A DNA stretch of 64,000 nt from Vicugna pacos (taxonomy: Eukaryota; Chordata; Mammalia; Artiodactyla; Camelidae), in assembly GCF_048564905.1 (NCBI RefSeq), contig NC_133003.1, positions 15,663,832 through 15,727,831 on the forward strand, read 5' to 3'. Shown in pieces: positions 22,244 to 33,989 of this stretch. Position 1 is the first letter of the stretch. Each line of letters starts with the position of its first letter. The position numbers and the translations under genes were made by a program. Under the pieces are notes generated by a model. That model was not told the origin of the DNA. It was given only the letters and a program-made list of their open reading frames with translations, and ran no database searches.

Positions 22244-25200
22244 TTTGGAAACAAGGCAAGAAGGAGCAAGACGGACCCTGGTCAGAGGAGCAGCCCCCTG
22301 GCCCGCCGTGGGCACCCCAGGTGCAGGACGTGTGTTGGCGGGTCGACTCCTGTCACGTTTACAGCCACTGTCTTTATCCGACTCAAGGATGGGTCTGGGC
22401 TGAGTGGACGTGGGAGGGCCACAGAAGGGGCACACACGCCTATAGAGCCGCACAGGGCTAAACGCGTTAGGCTTTGAAGGTTCATTTGTTCCTAAAGCAT
22501 AACCTGAAACCGTCCTTGTGCCCAGACTCTACCTACCAGCATAGACTCTCTCTACCAGAACATGGGGGTTTTCTTCCTCCCTCTGACTCAGCTGTCTTGT
22601 CCCAACAGCTTACCACCCACGCTCTCGGCAGCTGACGAGGGTTAGAGGGAAACTTCCAGCTAGAATGTCCATTGCCGGGATCTTTGTTGCCTGGTTTTCA
22701 TGCCAGCTTCCAGGCTTCTAGCCCTTGTCTCTGTCTGCCCTTTTGGTCTGTGCTCCTGTCTCGGGGACTTGTGGCCACACAAAGAAGCTTCACCTTGAAC
22801 TCGGTCACTCCTTGAGGTCATCTGTGGTCTGGTCTCAGGGGTGGAACAGGCTGGAGCTGCCCACACGGTGCGCCGAGGCTCCGAGGCTTGTGCTGCGCTC
22901 CGGCCAGTGTGGATGATGTCCAGTGCTGCCCCTGCCAGACCATCTATACCAATGGTTCTGGCCTAACCTGGCCCCACGCTCCCTTCTGACCCTTTCCTCC
23001 AGTGGACCTCACGGTTCTGCCTTCCCTACCCTTCCTTTGTTAAAAAAACAAAAGTGAAAATCATTGGAAAACCTTAAGCTTGCTAGAAAATAAGTTTGTT
23101 TTATTCTTTTTTATGCATGTATCTAGAGGTAGCAGTAGCTTAGAAGCCTAGACCTTCTGCATTGATCTTAAGCCCTGGGTCTCAAATACCCTTCAGGTTG
23201 GGTTTTGAAGAGCTGGGAGACAAGAAGACAATCTGAGCAACTTAGACTTAATGAAAGTGAAATAATTAAACACTTAGCATTGGCAAAGCCACCCTTTGTG
23301 GTCAGAGCAAAACTGTCAGAGCCAGAGATGCATTCTACAGAGGGAGACCTCAAGTGACCGCAGTGGGGAGGGCCTGGAGTAATCAGAATCCCTTCGGCCA
23401 CCAGCAGCCTGGATGGTGTCCTTGTCTGGCCCGTCCAGAGCTCTCACCCTCTTCCCCCGTCCACCTCTGCAGGGCGGAACTCAGGCACTTTGGAGGAAGA
23501 CTTCAAAGACTTTTTTTTTTTTTTGCAAAAAAAGCAATATAATAGAACCCCTATCTTTCAGGAGAAATGAGCTCCTCCTAAATTTTCAACATTTCAGAGA
23601 TCTAGGCAATCACGCTTAGGTTCGAAAATAACAGAGCAGCAAAAATAGAACTGCCGAACTGTAACCAAGACAGACAGTCTCCATGATTTAAATACTAGAT
23701 CTTGAACAGCGTCTGTGTTTAGGTCCTCAGTTCAGATGCTAGAAAATAGTCAGTGCGGTGTGGGTGTGTTGAGGCTGATGTGGAAGGAGGATCTTCAAGG
23801 ACCACTGAAGAAGTAGAGGAACATGGAACCGGGGTGATGGGGGAAGGGGGCCCCAGAACAGATACCTGTCCTTGGCTTCCCCTCTCAAAGAGATGCAGCT
23901 GCTCTCTGGGAAGGAGGGATGGGATTAGCCACTGCATCCCCAGGGGAGTTAAGTCTACAGATATTTTATAATTTGCCTGCAAGTATTTATGTGTTTTAAT
24001 GAGGGCATAATAATGAACTGAATATGTGCCTTTGAAATAGAACTTTTTGAAGATGATGCTTTAGTGACTCCCAGGTAGTGGCTCCAAGGGTAGAAAGTTC
24101 AGGCACAGTGGACGGGCAGTTCTTCAGGCAGGGACATACTCTGGACATACTTACATCACCCTTGATACCAGTTCAGGGAAGCAGACTTCTAGACAACTCC
24201 TGGGTAGGGCCGAGACTGCTCAGAATATTGCATATCGCAAATGAGATTAGTTTGCTGAAAATGCTAACCCTGTGTTCCAGGGAATTTGACTTTCAGTCAC
24301 AAACGGAGCTAAGATCAAGGCCCTGCGCCAGGGGCAGAACGGCCTGGCCTGGGTGCCAGGCATTTGGCTGAAGGTCAGGGTCTCTCGAGGCCACTGCACA
24401 TCCAGGGGGCAGAGGCAGGGCCCTTGCTTGGGGAGGGGTCTCCTGAGCCATGGCCTCTGCAGGGACTTGGGTGCCCCTCCCCCCATTCTGCTGTGCCTTC
24501 CCTCCCCCTTCTCTTAGTCACCAGGCATCTAGAAAAGCTCTCTCCTTGTTTTATCTGGCAGAACCTTGGGACAATCGTTGGATCGGGTTCAACTGGCCAG
24601 GAAACCAAAGCCCACAGAAAAATGCCTCATGACTCCTGCCAACCTCCTGCTCCCTCGGGTCCCAGCGCCGGACAAAGAGCCCTGCCAGTGTTTGGATGTG
24701 TGAGAGGAAGGACGTTCTGGAGCTAGAAGCCACAGAATGGGAGTCGTGTACTTTCTGGGGCTGCCTCAGCCGGCCCGGCTGCTGCTCCATTCTGTGGCTC
24801 ATGAAAGGGTTCTCACCTCCTGGGCTGGAAGGGAGTGGGTCTGTCTGCTACCCAGGCGGTTGCCTCTGTGGCTTTCTGAAAAAGAATGCGTGTGCCTGTC
24901 AAAACAGAACTTTCCTGTGGACTTGGAAGAGTGGGCCTGTCTGCCTGCCAGGAAGGAGCGCGTTTCAGTCTGGATTAAAAGGGAGAAAAATTCCACTGTG
25001 CAGGCCCATCAGCCACGGCTCAGAGCAGCCTTCTTCCCTCACAAAGACAGCCGGCTTCCCCAGCAGTTGCCCACCAACTCTGTCTGCCTTGGTCTGGAAG
25101 CTGGGGGAGGTGCGGGGGGAGGTGCTGATGAAGCCATGAGGGGTGAGTGTCTTCCTGATCGTGGATAGGGAAATAAAGCTCTCCTCCCTGGGTGACAGGA

Positions 25201-26487
25201 GCCTCCAGGCTCAGGGACTCATGAGTCATGTGTTGGTAAACACTCTTGCGTGGCGTTTCCAGTCATTTTCTTCCCTCCCCTGTAGGCTGCTGTTATCCCC
25301 ATGATAGTGGAAAAACTGACACATGAAGAGGACTTGCCCCAGGACCTGGAGAAGGGCCCTGGAAGCCTGCTCGTGGATTCATCAGCGGATTGTGACAACG
25401 TGGCCCTGCTCCAGAAGTTTTCTCTGGATTCAACCTCCCAAGGCAGCCACTGGAGCCAAGTCCAGGGCCCAAATCAGGTGTGACTCCAGGAGCACAGTAA
25501 ACACACCAGTTTCTTCTGCAAAGATGATCTAACTTGGGAGTGGTTGATAAATATTCCCTTCCAGTGCTTGATAACCCAGGTCCCTTGGGGGCTCCAGATG
25601 CCCAAGGGACTCTTCATAAAACTCAAAATACATCCAGAAGAGGGACCCCATCTCCTCTATGAATAGATCATGTTTCCAGAAGGCAGGTCTGCACATAAGC
25701 TATTTGTGACTACATGTAGATGCTAAGCCCCTGATTGTGAGATTTGCATCCATTTAATTTGAGTGGTTGGGTGAACTTTCCCTAACAAGTGAGACAGTTC
25801 CCAGGTAGAAGGAAGGAAGGCCAGCAGAATCTGGGCTGATCTTACAAGTGCCTTGTTCTTTGCCCTTGCAGAAGCATTAGGCTTTGAGATACCAGAGCCC
25901 TCGAATATCTGCCTGAATTTCTGGAGACACCAACAGAAAGTCTTGGCAAGATAGAGGACATTTTTGGATCTAGCTCCCAAAACTACAGCCATAAGTTCCA
26001 GAACAATAATTAAGCATTATTGCAGCTAGGAATTGCGGTTAATCAATTTATACAAACTTGTTTAGATGTAGCTGGGAATTTTTAACTAAAGTATGCAGGC
26101 TTACACATTGTTTACTGGTATCAGTAACTTACATGTATGAATGTGATTGCTTTGTTTATAAGTACATACCTGACCCCTACAGCTCTGAGGACAAGTATAT
26201 AACACAAGCCATGTACTATTTTCATTTCAAGCAGAACTTTGTCATTGTTCCAGAGGTTAAAAATCAACAGCACAGTATAATGATAAATATGGACATTAAG
26301 TGAAACGTAAGGACTGGTCTCCTGTGTTACTATACCTGCTGATCTCAAGGTGGTTCTGCTGCTGGGAGTCCCCAGTGTTTTATCACAGTTCTGGGGCTAA
26401 AACTTAAAGTCAGTGGTGAGAACCTACAAGCGGGGCCAGATTGTGATTCAAGGAATGTATATAAAGTTTAGGAAACTTTATGCATTT
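22244..26487. other. About 4.2 kb of repeat-poor, GC-richer single-copy sequence
   Basis: No exon is recognised despite many open frames (for example 24696-25168 in two plus frames). A probable MIR remnant in reverse lies at 25265-25345 ('gctgctgttatccccatgatagtgg', 'gaggacttgccccagg'). 22265-22480 is CpG-rich. 23508-23525 is a T-run. 26000-26340 is AT-rich with many homeodomain-like and forkhead-like words. Confidence 0.45.
25265..25345 (-). mobile_element. Probable MIR remnant (antisense)
   Basis: The block 'gttatccccatgatagtggaaaaactgacac' followed by acttgccccagg is what remains of the reverse MIR core 'attatccccattttacagatgaggaaactgaggc...cttgcccaagg'. Short and diverged. Confidence 0.5.
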
Positions 26488-26501
26488 AATAAGGATGTGA
26501 G

Positions 26502-26691
26502 GTGGGGGAGGTTCAGTGGTACAGTGCATGTCTAGCATGCATGAGGTCCTGGGTTCAGTCCCCAGTACCTGCGTTAAAATAAATAAATAAACCTAATCAC
26601 CTCTCCCTACAAAAATAAACAAAACACAACACCCCGAAAGCTCCCAATTCCCCCCCAAAATAAAAAAAAAAGTTAAAAACAAAAACAAAAA
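26502..26691 (+). mobile_element. Camelid tRNA-derived SINE (Vic-1 type) with target-site duplication
   Basis: The head ggtgggggaggttcagtggt carries the tRNA A box, and gaggtcctgggttcagtccc carries the B box of an RNA polymerase III promoter. Then come agtacctgcgttaaaataaa, (AATA)n, 'cctaatcacctctccctac' and an A-rich tail. This order is that of the camelid Vic-1 SINE, mobilised by L1. A 14-bp duplication flanks it: aataaggatgtgag (26488-26501) and aataaggatatgag (26692-26705), one mismatch. It abuts an old L1 3' end. Confidence 0.93.
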
Positions 26692-26705
26692 AATAAGGAT
26701 ATGAG

Positions 26706-27480
26706 CTAAGAAGTCGCCATGGGCGTCATGTGTCTCCTCATACAATGCGGTTGGAAGTACACCATGGGGCTCCCTGAGAAGTCTTCTTGCCAGAAAGAAT
26801 TAAACCTGGATTTAATCAAGCACCTGGGTGTAACTGCCAGTTTACAGGGAATCCAGGAGATCATGCTAAACAGCATCATGAGGAAGAAAGAAGCCCAGTA
26901 CAGAAAACGGGAAATTCTATGGGACAAAGGGCTGGACTTCTCTCATATACAAATAACATTGAGAACAGGGGGGAGGAGAAACTGGAATAGCTTAAGAGAG
27001 ACTTAAGAAAGATACTTTAAAAAATATAATGTGCACACCTAGTTTGGATCCTGAGTATATCAAACCAGTAGTTAAGAATTTTTTAAAAAATAATCTGGGA
27101 AATTTGAACAAAGACAGGTTATTAGATAATCTTGGTGATAATATATTATGAATATGATGAACACAAAAATCTTTATCTCTGTGGTGGGTATAGATATAGA
27201 ATCAATATATAGGATATATAATATATAATACTATGTAAATTATATAAATTTATATATTTATAGTTTATAAATTATATTTATAATATATAATAATATTTAT
27301 TTATTTGTGATGAAGTGAAATCGCTGAGATTTGCTTTTAAACGCTGTAGCAAAAAAAAGTGGACATAGATAAAACGAGATTAGCAAAACGGTGACACTTG
27401 TGTGACTTGTACCCAGGTATACTAGTCTGTTTTTGTGTAGGTTGAGTATTTCCGGAACATGGTTCCAAATAAACAGAAAG
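26706..27480 (+). mobile_element. Old LINE-1 (L1MC/MD/ME-type) 3' end
   Basis: The sense 3' UTR of an old L1 is recognisable. Its blocks are 'acgggaaattctatgggacaaagggctgg', 'gaaactggaatagcttaagagagacttaag', 'ataatgtgcacacctagtttggatcctga', 'aataatctgggaaatttgaacaaagac', and 'gataatcttggtgataatatatta'. An AT-rich expansion (27186-27310) sits inside. A 95-codon frame at 26719-27006 is in this non-coding part and is chance. Confidence 0.65.
27186..27310. repeat. TA-rich low-complexity tract
   Basis: Almost pure A/T with TATAA, ATTATA and TTTATA words that can fold back on themselves. It probably expanded within the old L1 3' end. Confidence 0.8.
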
Positions 27481-29531
27481 AAAGTGATAGAAGAGTTGCA
27501 GCTTCGCAGCAGGGAAATCCTGAAAGCTTACTGCTCCCTCCCTTTGTTACGGGGGAAGGGAGCGTTCAGAGCTGCAGAGGGAGCCTGATAAGGCAGATGG
27601 GAGCCACCAGCTCCTGAGACACTGCGCACGCCGCTGCTGAGGGTGACGAAGAAGGCTGGTCACTGCTGAGAGACTAGAACCAGAAGTCAGTCTAGAATCC
27701 CTGCGGTCTCCACCCGCACTCCTACCCTACTTCTCACCCTCCCTTCTGCTCCTCCCCAGCACAGTGTGACCCCGGGAAGCAGACGGTGTGTGCCCTGGTC
27801 TTGAGAAGCAGACACACCAACATGTAGAGGAGAGACTTAGTCAAAGAATACAAACCCCCAAGCACCCTTGACCACTTAAATCCACCTGTCTCCCAGAGCA
27901 CGTTAGTGGTAAATCATGGTGGCCACGTGGAGACGGGAGGATGGAAGGGTCCGCAGTCTTCAGAGGGCCTGGGGACACTGACCACAGCAGCTGCTTGGGA
28001 ATGCTGGTCAGGCTGTCCCTCAGCGTGCCCTTCAGTCAGGATCAGAGCAACAAGACTGGGGTCCCTGGTCTGTGCTGCCTGACATTCCAGCCTGGGTGGT
28101 GGATCCAAGCATGGGTGTGCAGGAGCTGTAGCTCCTTAGCTAGAGGCACCTCCTTGCTGGACCTCAGTCTCCCGCCCTGGGACCATGTAATCTGGAACAA
28201 CCTCCAGGGGGCTCGTGGCACAGGCGTTTGCTCCATACTCCTGGTTGGCTCAGTGCATTTGAAAATGTATTCAGGTTGGCTCCTGGGAATAGCCATTTCA
28301 AACCTCTTAACTCTGTGCCTGCTGTTCCCTTCCTGCCTCCTTTCCTGACACAGACCCAAGGAATCTCTGTCCTTCACTTTGCTGCTCTTCCAGACTTGCA
28401 CCCCAGACTCCTCTTGTCTCTCCCACCCCTCCTCTGTACTTGTTTTATTTGCAGAGCCCCAGTTGTTTGGGCTAATTGGAAAAGACATTTGAATGGAGGT
28501 AAGTCTCTGGTGAAAGAAAAGCCACAGTTAGAGGATGTTTTGTTCAAAAACAGTCTCGTTCCTGTAATGCATGCACAGTACCTCTACCTGCTTAGCTCCA
28601 AATAGCTCCAAATATAGGTCATGCCTGTTGGATTGGTGGCTTCTACACTGGCCTCCCTGGCACCCCAGGTCTCTGCAGAGGTGCTGGAGGAGCCAGCACT
28701 GGCTATGAAAGAGGGATAAGGTCAGAGGACATCTGAGCTTATCCACACAAGGGTCTCACAGCCCACCTTGACCTAAAAGAACTCCCTTTTCTTCTGCTGT
28801 GATTAAGACCTAAAAATATTTTTCCCTGTCTAAAAAAACAAAACAAAACAGAACAAAGTTAAACACCAGGTGCTTCAATAGGTAAATATTCTAACTCACT
28901 GTTGATTTCCATTCAGCCTTTGCTAAAGGGCTTGAAAAAGATTCCCTAAGATGTCTGAACATGCCACCTGCATTTTTGTTTAATCTGTTTGTTTTGTTAG
29001 CAGACCTTTCCTTCACAGCTTGCATGAAGACCAACCAGCCCAGCCCTGTGTGATTTAATACACATTTGCAGAACTGGGGGATTCAAAGGTAATGACATTT
29101 CCTATAGTCAGTCTTTTTCCCAAGTGGAAGTTCAATATCACCAACCGGCCAACATTCCGTTATGGCATGCCCTTGTCCTCACTGTGCCTGCCCGGATCCA
29201 GTACGGATGTTAAGAAGCCACCTGAACATAGCAAGGGTTGTGGGGGAGACAGTCTCTCATTGATCAGGAAACCTGGACCGTTGCCTACTGGAAAGCAAGG
29301 TTGGTAAATCCATGTGGTTTGGACAGACTCCTCCTCACCCCTCCTACTCCAATAATTCCCACAGCAAAAGGCCAAGCAACATTTGATAGAGAGAGAGGAA
29401 AAGTGGCCACACCGTTGACCTCAGAGGAAACCCAGGAGTCAGCAGTGAGAGCTAATCACCCCCTTCTTGTCACCATTTCCAATAAAAACGGTGGCAAAGT
29501 TACTGCCTTATAATCACAGATTCATCTAGAC
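27481..29531. other. Single-copy sequence, nothing recognised
   Basis: Overlapping open frames at 27941-28605 lie on both strands without a domain. A 10-bp tandem unit (tagctccaaa, twice, 28593-28612) is the only local structure noted. Confidence 0.4.
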
Positions 29532-29694
29532 CAGGGCTTCTCAAACTTTAAGGTGCACGCTCATCCCCAGAGCATCTTGTTAGTGGGGAATTCTGACTCA
29601 GCAGGTGTCAGGTGGGGTCCAAGGTCTGCATTTCTAACAAGCTCCCAGGTGCTACTGCTGCTGGTTTGTGGGTCCTACTTAAAAGCCAGGGTCC
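29532..29694 (+). mobile_element. MER5A-type DNA transposon (hAT-Charlie) fossil
   Basis: Begins cagggcttctcaaacttta, the MER5A terminal repeat with mutations. It continues with 'aattctgactcagcagg', 'tggggtccaaggtctgcattt', 'ctaacaagctcccaggtgctactgctgctgg' and 'tgggtcctacttaaaa'. Non-autonomous and extinct. Length (about 165 bp) is near the family's usual 189 bp. The right terminal repeat is degraded and I found no clear 8-bp duplication. Confidence 0.85.
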
Positions 29695-32194
29695 AGCTGA
29701 CATAAAATGCTTGTATAGACTATATCAAAGACGAAAGGTCTCCCTCACCCAGGGTAAGCTCAGATTCCAAACACTATGTAGGGGGAACTGAGAAGGGGGT
29801 TCCTCTGCCCTTTGCCCTCTTTTTTTTCTCCAGCCTTAGAACACCTGCTTCCCAGTAACCAATGAGAAATGAAGTCAGTGATTCCTTCCTGTGCAGTTAT
29901 ACACTTTAACTCATACCGAAATTCTTGACTGCATTCCTCACTCTGGAAAAGATTCTAATTTGACAGTGGAGGGTGAGATAAACCCTGTTATCAAATTGTA
30001 TTTCCTGGATCTGTCTAAACAAATTCCCTTAAAACCTGCTAAGGAAATGGTTCTGCTGTTTTCCCGGTAATCTAGGTAGAGATGATATCATTCAAAACCC
30101 AGAGATCAGTGAAGGCCACTTCTGCCCATTTCTCTTAGGTGCCTCAAAGGAGAACTCCACACTTTAGAGATGTTTTCTCTATAAGAAGTTAAAGAGACAG
30201 TGCCTGTGAGCCAACCAAGTTAAGGGTCTACCGTTTCACGTTGGGTAAAGAAATTGGAGGTTACAGAGGGCTGCCGTGTGCTAAGCTTTAAAGACACTAG
30301 CTGTTGATCATTTCTTGCACTAAGCACACAAAGCTTCCTATTTCTTACTGAATTAAGCATAAACCTTTCCAACTTTGCAGCCACCATTACCCATCATACC
30401 TACCCAACTTTCTTAATATCGGTCTAACTTATTTATCCAATCAGTGTACAAAAAGGAGCATTGATGAGTTGAAATTTTTTTTAAACCATGTAGATATAAT
30501 TATGCAACAAGAGCAACCCAAATGCCATGAAAACAACAGGAAATAAAAGCTAAGTCTCTAGGCCCTTAGGAGACTTTTACTCCCAAATATACCAATTTCT
30601 TTCTACTCCAAAGTTGTCTAGGAAAATCTAAACCATAGTCAGCTGTCTTGCAAAAATCTAAATTGGTATCAATGCTCAAAAAGGAGACAGGAAGAAATGC
30701 AAGACAGGATTAACTTAAACCCTCCCTTTCATCAAGAAAACCTTCCATGTGTGCTCTCCTGATGAGGGTGGGGTCAATGGCACTGTGTATTTGCCACGTG
30801 TTATTTGCTTTCTTTTCTGGCCAAAGGGTATTTCTCTCTCTTCTGAATGCAGATCTCTTATTAAAACCTCAAATATTACTACTCTCCTAGATCACCTATA
30901 TTCCTGTCATAATGCTCTCTACTGCAACTCATGTATAGATGGTTTGCAAAAAAAAGGTCCACAATTCTGAGGGAAATTTTGTTCTGCTTTTTTCCCCTCT
31001 TCATTGCCCAGTTTCTTCACATCGTTGATGTCTTGTACTGCAGGTGTTTGTGTATACCACTGCAAATCTGCTTGGAGATTGGCTCCACATCACCTGTTAA
31101 CAAAAAAATAAAAGAAGGAAAGTTGGCGTTGAGGGAAAGCAGGAGGAGACGGTGCGGGAAGAACCATCGTGGCCTCTTGCAAGGGGTGCTGTGGAGCAGG
31201 AAGGAAAGCTGTGCCAGCAGAGACCTGGACCCTGTCCACGCTCAGTGTCCTCACCTGTCACACCAGGCTTTGCACCAGTCTTCAGAGTCCTGGTTCACAT
31301 CACAGAGCCTGGCCCACAGAAGAGGCACCAGGTTCTGACAAGTAGATTTAGCCAAATCCAGTCACTGAACGGTCAGCTTTCATCAGTTGTGGCCCTGGCG
31401 GGTCCCAGAGCTGGTCGTCCCTGTCTCTGGGAGGTGTGGAAGAGGAGAGAGTGATGCAAGGCCCACTGGGAGGCCCCCTCCCATGGCTCTGCTTGGCGAG
31501 CTGCCCCTGGATTCTCCTCCGTATGGTCTGACTCAGCAAGCTCCCAGGAAAGCCTGGAAGAGATCTGAAGCAAGGATTGTAAAAATAGAGCCCAGGCTGT
31601 TAGCTGGAGTGATTACAGAGGAATTGTTTCAATCCATCGAAGACCAGGCTTTTCACGCCTCAGACTAATGCTCAGGCTTGTGTGGAAAGAGAAGAGCCTT
31701 GCCTTTGTTCCCATCTGCGGCTAGAGCCCAGGGGCAAGGGCGGGGCTGTGAGGACCCTCGAACTGACGCCCATCCCCTGGGTCACAGCGTTGACCTGGCT
31801 GACTTGGCAACATACCCCAAAGTGAGGTTCGGGAAGGAGGGGTCTCAACGCCAGGAAGGTCAAGTCTGACAGCCTCAAAAACTCTTGTCGGGCCTTCTAC
31901 TCCTGGAGCAGTTTGAGGGCAGGGCAGGATGGGAAGGAGGCTCTTTTAGGAGACGGGGCTTGGTTCTGGGTAAAGAGGCACCATCCGGCTTGAGCTGTGC
32001 AGGCTCCCAGGGAAGGAAGAAACATAGAGGTCTTGGGTCACTGCAAACAGGAAAGGGGGGTTATTGAAATCGCAAACAGCTACCGGCTGTCTTGCTCTGT
32101 GACCTTGGGAAAGCTGGTCACCATTCTGAGCCCCTGAGATTTCTCCCGAAGGGAAAAGGGGGATGGAGATGGGTCACATGATTGCCAGGAGCCC
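29695..32194. other. About 2.5 kb single-copy sequence, no gene recognised
   Basis: Repeat-poor. Open frames at 30931-31668 overlap in several frames. 31560-31670 is balanced in composition and repeat-free. I see no splice-bounded exon or domain. Confidence 0.4.
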
Positions 32195-32470
32195 GCTGGT
32201 ACTCTGCGAGGTGCCCGCAGTCGGCATGGTGGGTAGGTGCCCAGCAGACGTGCTGACTCCTGGCACGCAGGCGCGCGCGCACACACGCAGACGCAGGCGC
32301 GCGCGCACGCACGCCAACTGACGTCCACACGTGCACGCACGGTCACACTACACGCATGCCACGCGCTTCCACCGTGGAGAAGCTCAGCCAGCAGAGGTCA
32401 GCCCTGACCGCACAGCTCAGAAAGAGGCGCTTGGGCGGAGGCGGACCGGATTGCCGGGAGGCTGCCCAGC
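32195..32470. other. CpG-dense patch built partly on an alternating purine-pyrimidine tract
   Basis: I count about 31 CpG in roughly 265 bp, near or above the number expected from base composition, while flanking DNA is CpG-poor. The core (32270-32350) alternates CG, CA and GT, with two gcgcgcgcgc runs. Alternation of this kind favours left-handed Z-DNA. The right third (aggcgcttgggcggaggcgg) is not simple repeat. It meets common CpG-island length and ratio criteria, but I see no gene start beside it. Confidence 0.6.
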
Positions 32471-32614
32471 CCAGCATTGGTAAGGCAGCTAATGCTTCTT
32501 CCTGCTGCTCGCTAGTGGACATTGGGTCTGCTCCCTCCTGAGGGCACTAAGAAAGGAACCCAGAGGGAACATCCTGCCCAGGAAAGGATGACCCATTTCT
32601 CTTTCCCTCGGGGG

Positions 32615-32822
32615 CAGCCAAGCTCAGTGCTTGAGAGCTTGGGTGCTGGGGTCAGGCTCTGGGACACCTTATTCCACCCCCAGAGTCTCATTTATACCCC
32701 TTTATTGTAAAATAGGGGGAACTAAAGGTGCCGACCTTAGAGCGTTAAGCGTGATGATGCAGGTAATTGTTTGCCACAGTCTGGAAAATAGTCCGTGTTC
32801 AATAAATGCTGGTTTTTGGAAT
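32615..32822 (+). mobile_element. MIR SINE
   Basis: Sense MIR blocks: 'cagtgcttgagagcttgggtgctggggtcagg', 'ccccagagtctcatttatacccctttattgtaaaatagg', and 'ggaaaatagtccgtgttcaataaatgctgg' at the 3' end. Confidence 0.75.
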
Positions 32823-33104
32823 TCCTGAGCTCTGAAGCAATGGTGCCCAAGGACATCAAAAAGACTCCTTAAATAAATCCAGGCTACCTTTGAGTCGGGG
32901 GCAAAGGTGCTGGCCTCCAGGAGGCCAGTGCCCTGAGGCCTTGGGAAAGGAAAAGAAAGGGGCTTATGCATGAAAGTGCACCAGTTCTGCCGCCTTCCAG
33001 CTGTCTAGTCCATCCTGTCAACGTGTGGTCCACTGGGAGAGACTCAGGCTGCAGATAAAAGAGGAAGGGAGGGGATTCTAAATCCTTCAAGGGTCTGTCC
33101 TTGA

Positions 33105-33245
33105 CTGTAACAACGTAGAGGTTCCATAGTTTGTGGCCTGAACTCGAATTTCAGCTCTATAATTTCTGCCTTGCGTGACTTTGAGAGATGGAGCTAATCA
33201 CTCCTAACTTTGGAATTACTCTGAGGATTAAAGGAGGTGATACCC
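33105..33245 (+). mobile_element. MIR SINE fragment
   Basis: Sense blocks: 'gtggcctgaactcgaatttcagctc', 'ttctgccttgcgtgactttgag', 'ggaattactctgaggattaaagg', which is the MIR 'gttgtgaggattaaatgag' block. Confidence 0.65.
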
Positions 33246-33423
33246 ATATAGCTCCTGGGAAGCTTTTGCTAAACATTAGTTTCCTTTTGTTTGAAGGATA
33301 GCTCCAAGAAATCTTTGTCTCTTTCTCTGTCACACCTTTTATCATCCTTGGTTTCACCTCTGTACAGAACCAATGGCCAGGCTTCTAAAGCAAAGGCCCT
33401 TCGAGCCCTGCTCTACCCAGAGA

Positions 33424-33490
33424 CGTGCACGCACGCACGTGAACGCACACACATGTGCGCGCACGCGCACACCCGCGCGCACCCCCCCTT
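33424..33490. repeat. Alternating purine-pyrimidine (CG/CA) tract
   Basis: acgtgcacgcacgcacgtga followed by GCGC and CACA alternation, then a C-run. This is the second such tract within 1.1 kb. Z-DNA-prone and probably length-variable. Confidence 0.85.
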
Positions 33491-33989
33491 TAAAAAGCAG
33501 ATTTACTTCTCATAACTAAACTGCTCCAGCAGGAATGAAGTTTTCAGTTATTGTGATGAGAGTTGTGAACTCAACCCCACTGTCCCACCTTGTTCTTTTC
33601 TCCTAGCACCCCCAGCTCTTTCACTGTATCCAGAGGCTTTCTGCACAGCGCTTGGACTGCAAAAGGTTGAGTCACTGAGGCTGCTGCTCTGCGGATCCCC
33701 TGTGTTGTCTCAGCCTGGTGTCCCTGGAAAATATCGATGGCTTGCCAGAGTCACAGGTACGCCTTCTGGATGAAAGATGGGTTTCAAACCCCAGGAATTT
33801 CAGATATTTGAACTTCTTGGTTCACATGCACTATGCGGAAACCTACCTCTAATTCCTGTTTGAGGGAATAACCAGCCACAGTCACTCAAATCAATGCAGA
33901 CGCAGCCCTGCTTGACTCAGCCAACGTCCATCCATCCATTACTCACTCAGCACTCAGTGGAGCAGCTGCTGTTGCCAGCTGAGCCCTGT
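33491..33989. other. Single-copy sequence, nothing recognised
   Basis: I see no gene or supportable repeat. 33890-33990 may be a decayed 5' extension of the L2 that follows. Confidence 0.4.

Noticed and set aside
24696-25168. Two overlapping plus-strand frames of 143-147 codons in GC-richer DNA
   Set aside because: Different frames cover the same DNA, with no domain, no codon signature and no splice-consistent borders. High GC lowers stop frequency, so long frames are expected.
26719-27006. 95-codon frame with plausible-looking protein sequence
   Set aside because: The DNA matches the non-coding 3' end of an old L1, so the frame is accidental.
28042-28488. Minus-strand frame of 148 codons overlapping a plus-strand frame
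   Set aside because: Both strands are open at once, neither shows a known motif, and the region has no CpG island or other gene context.
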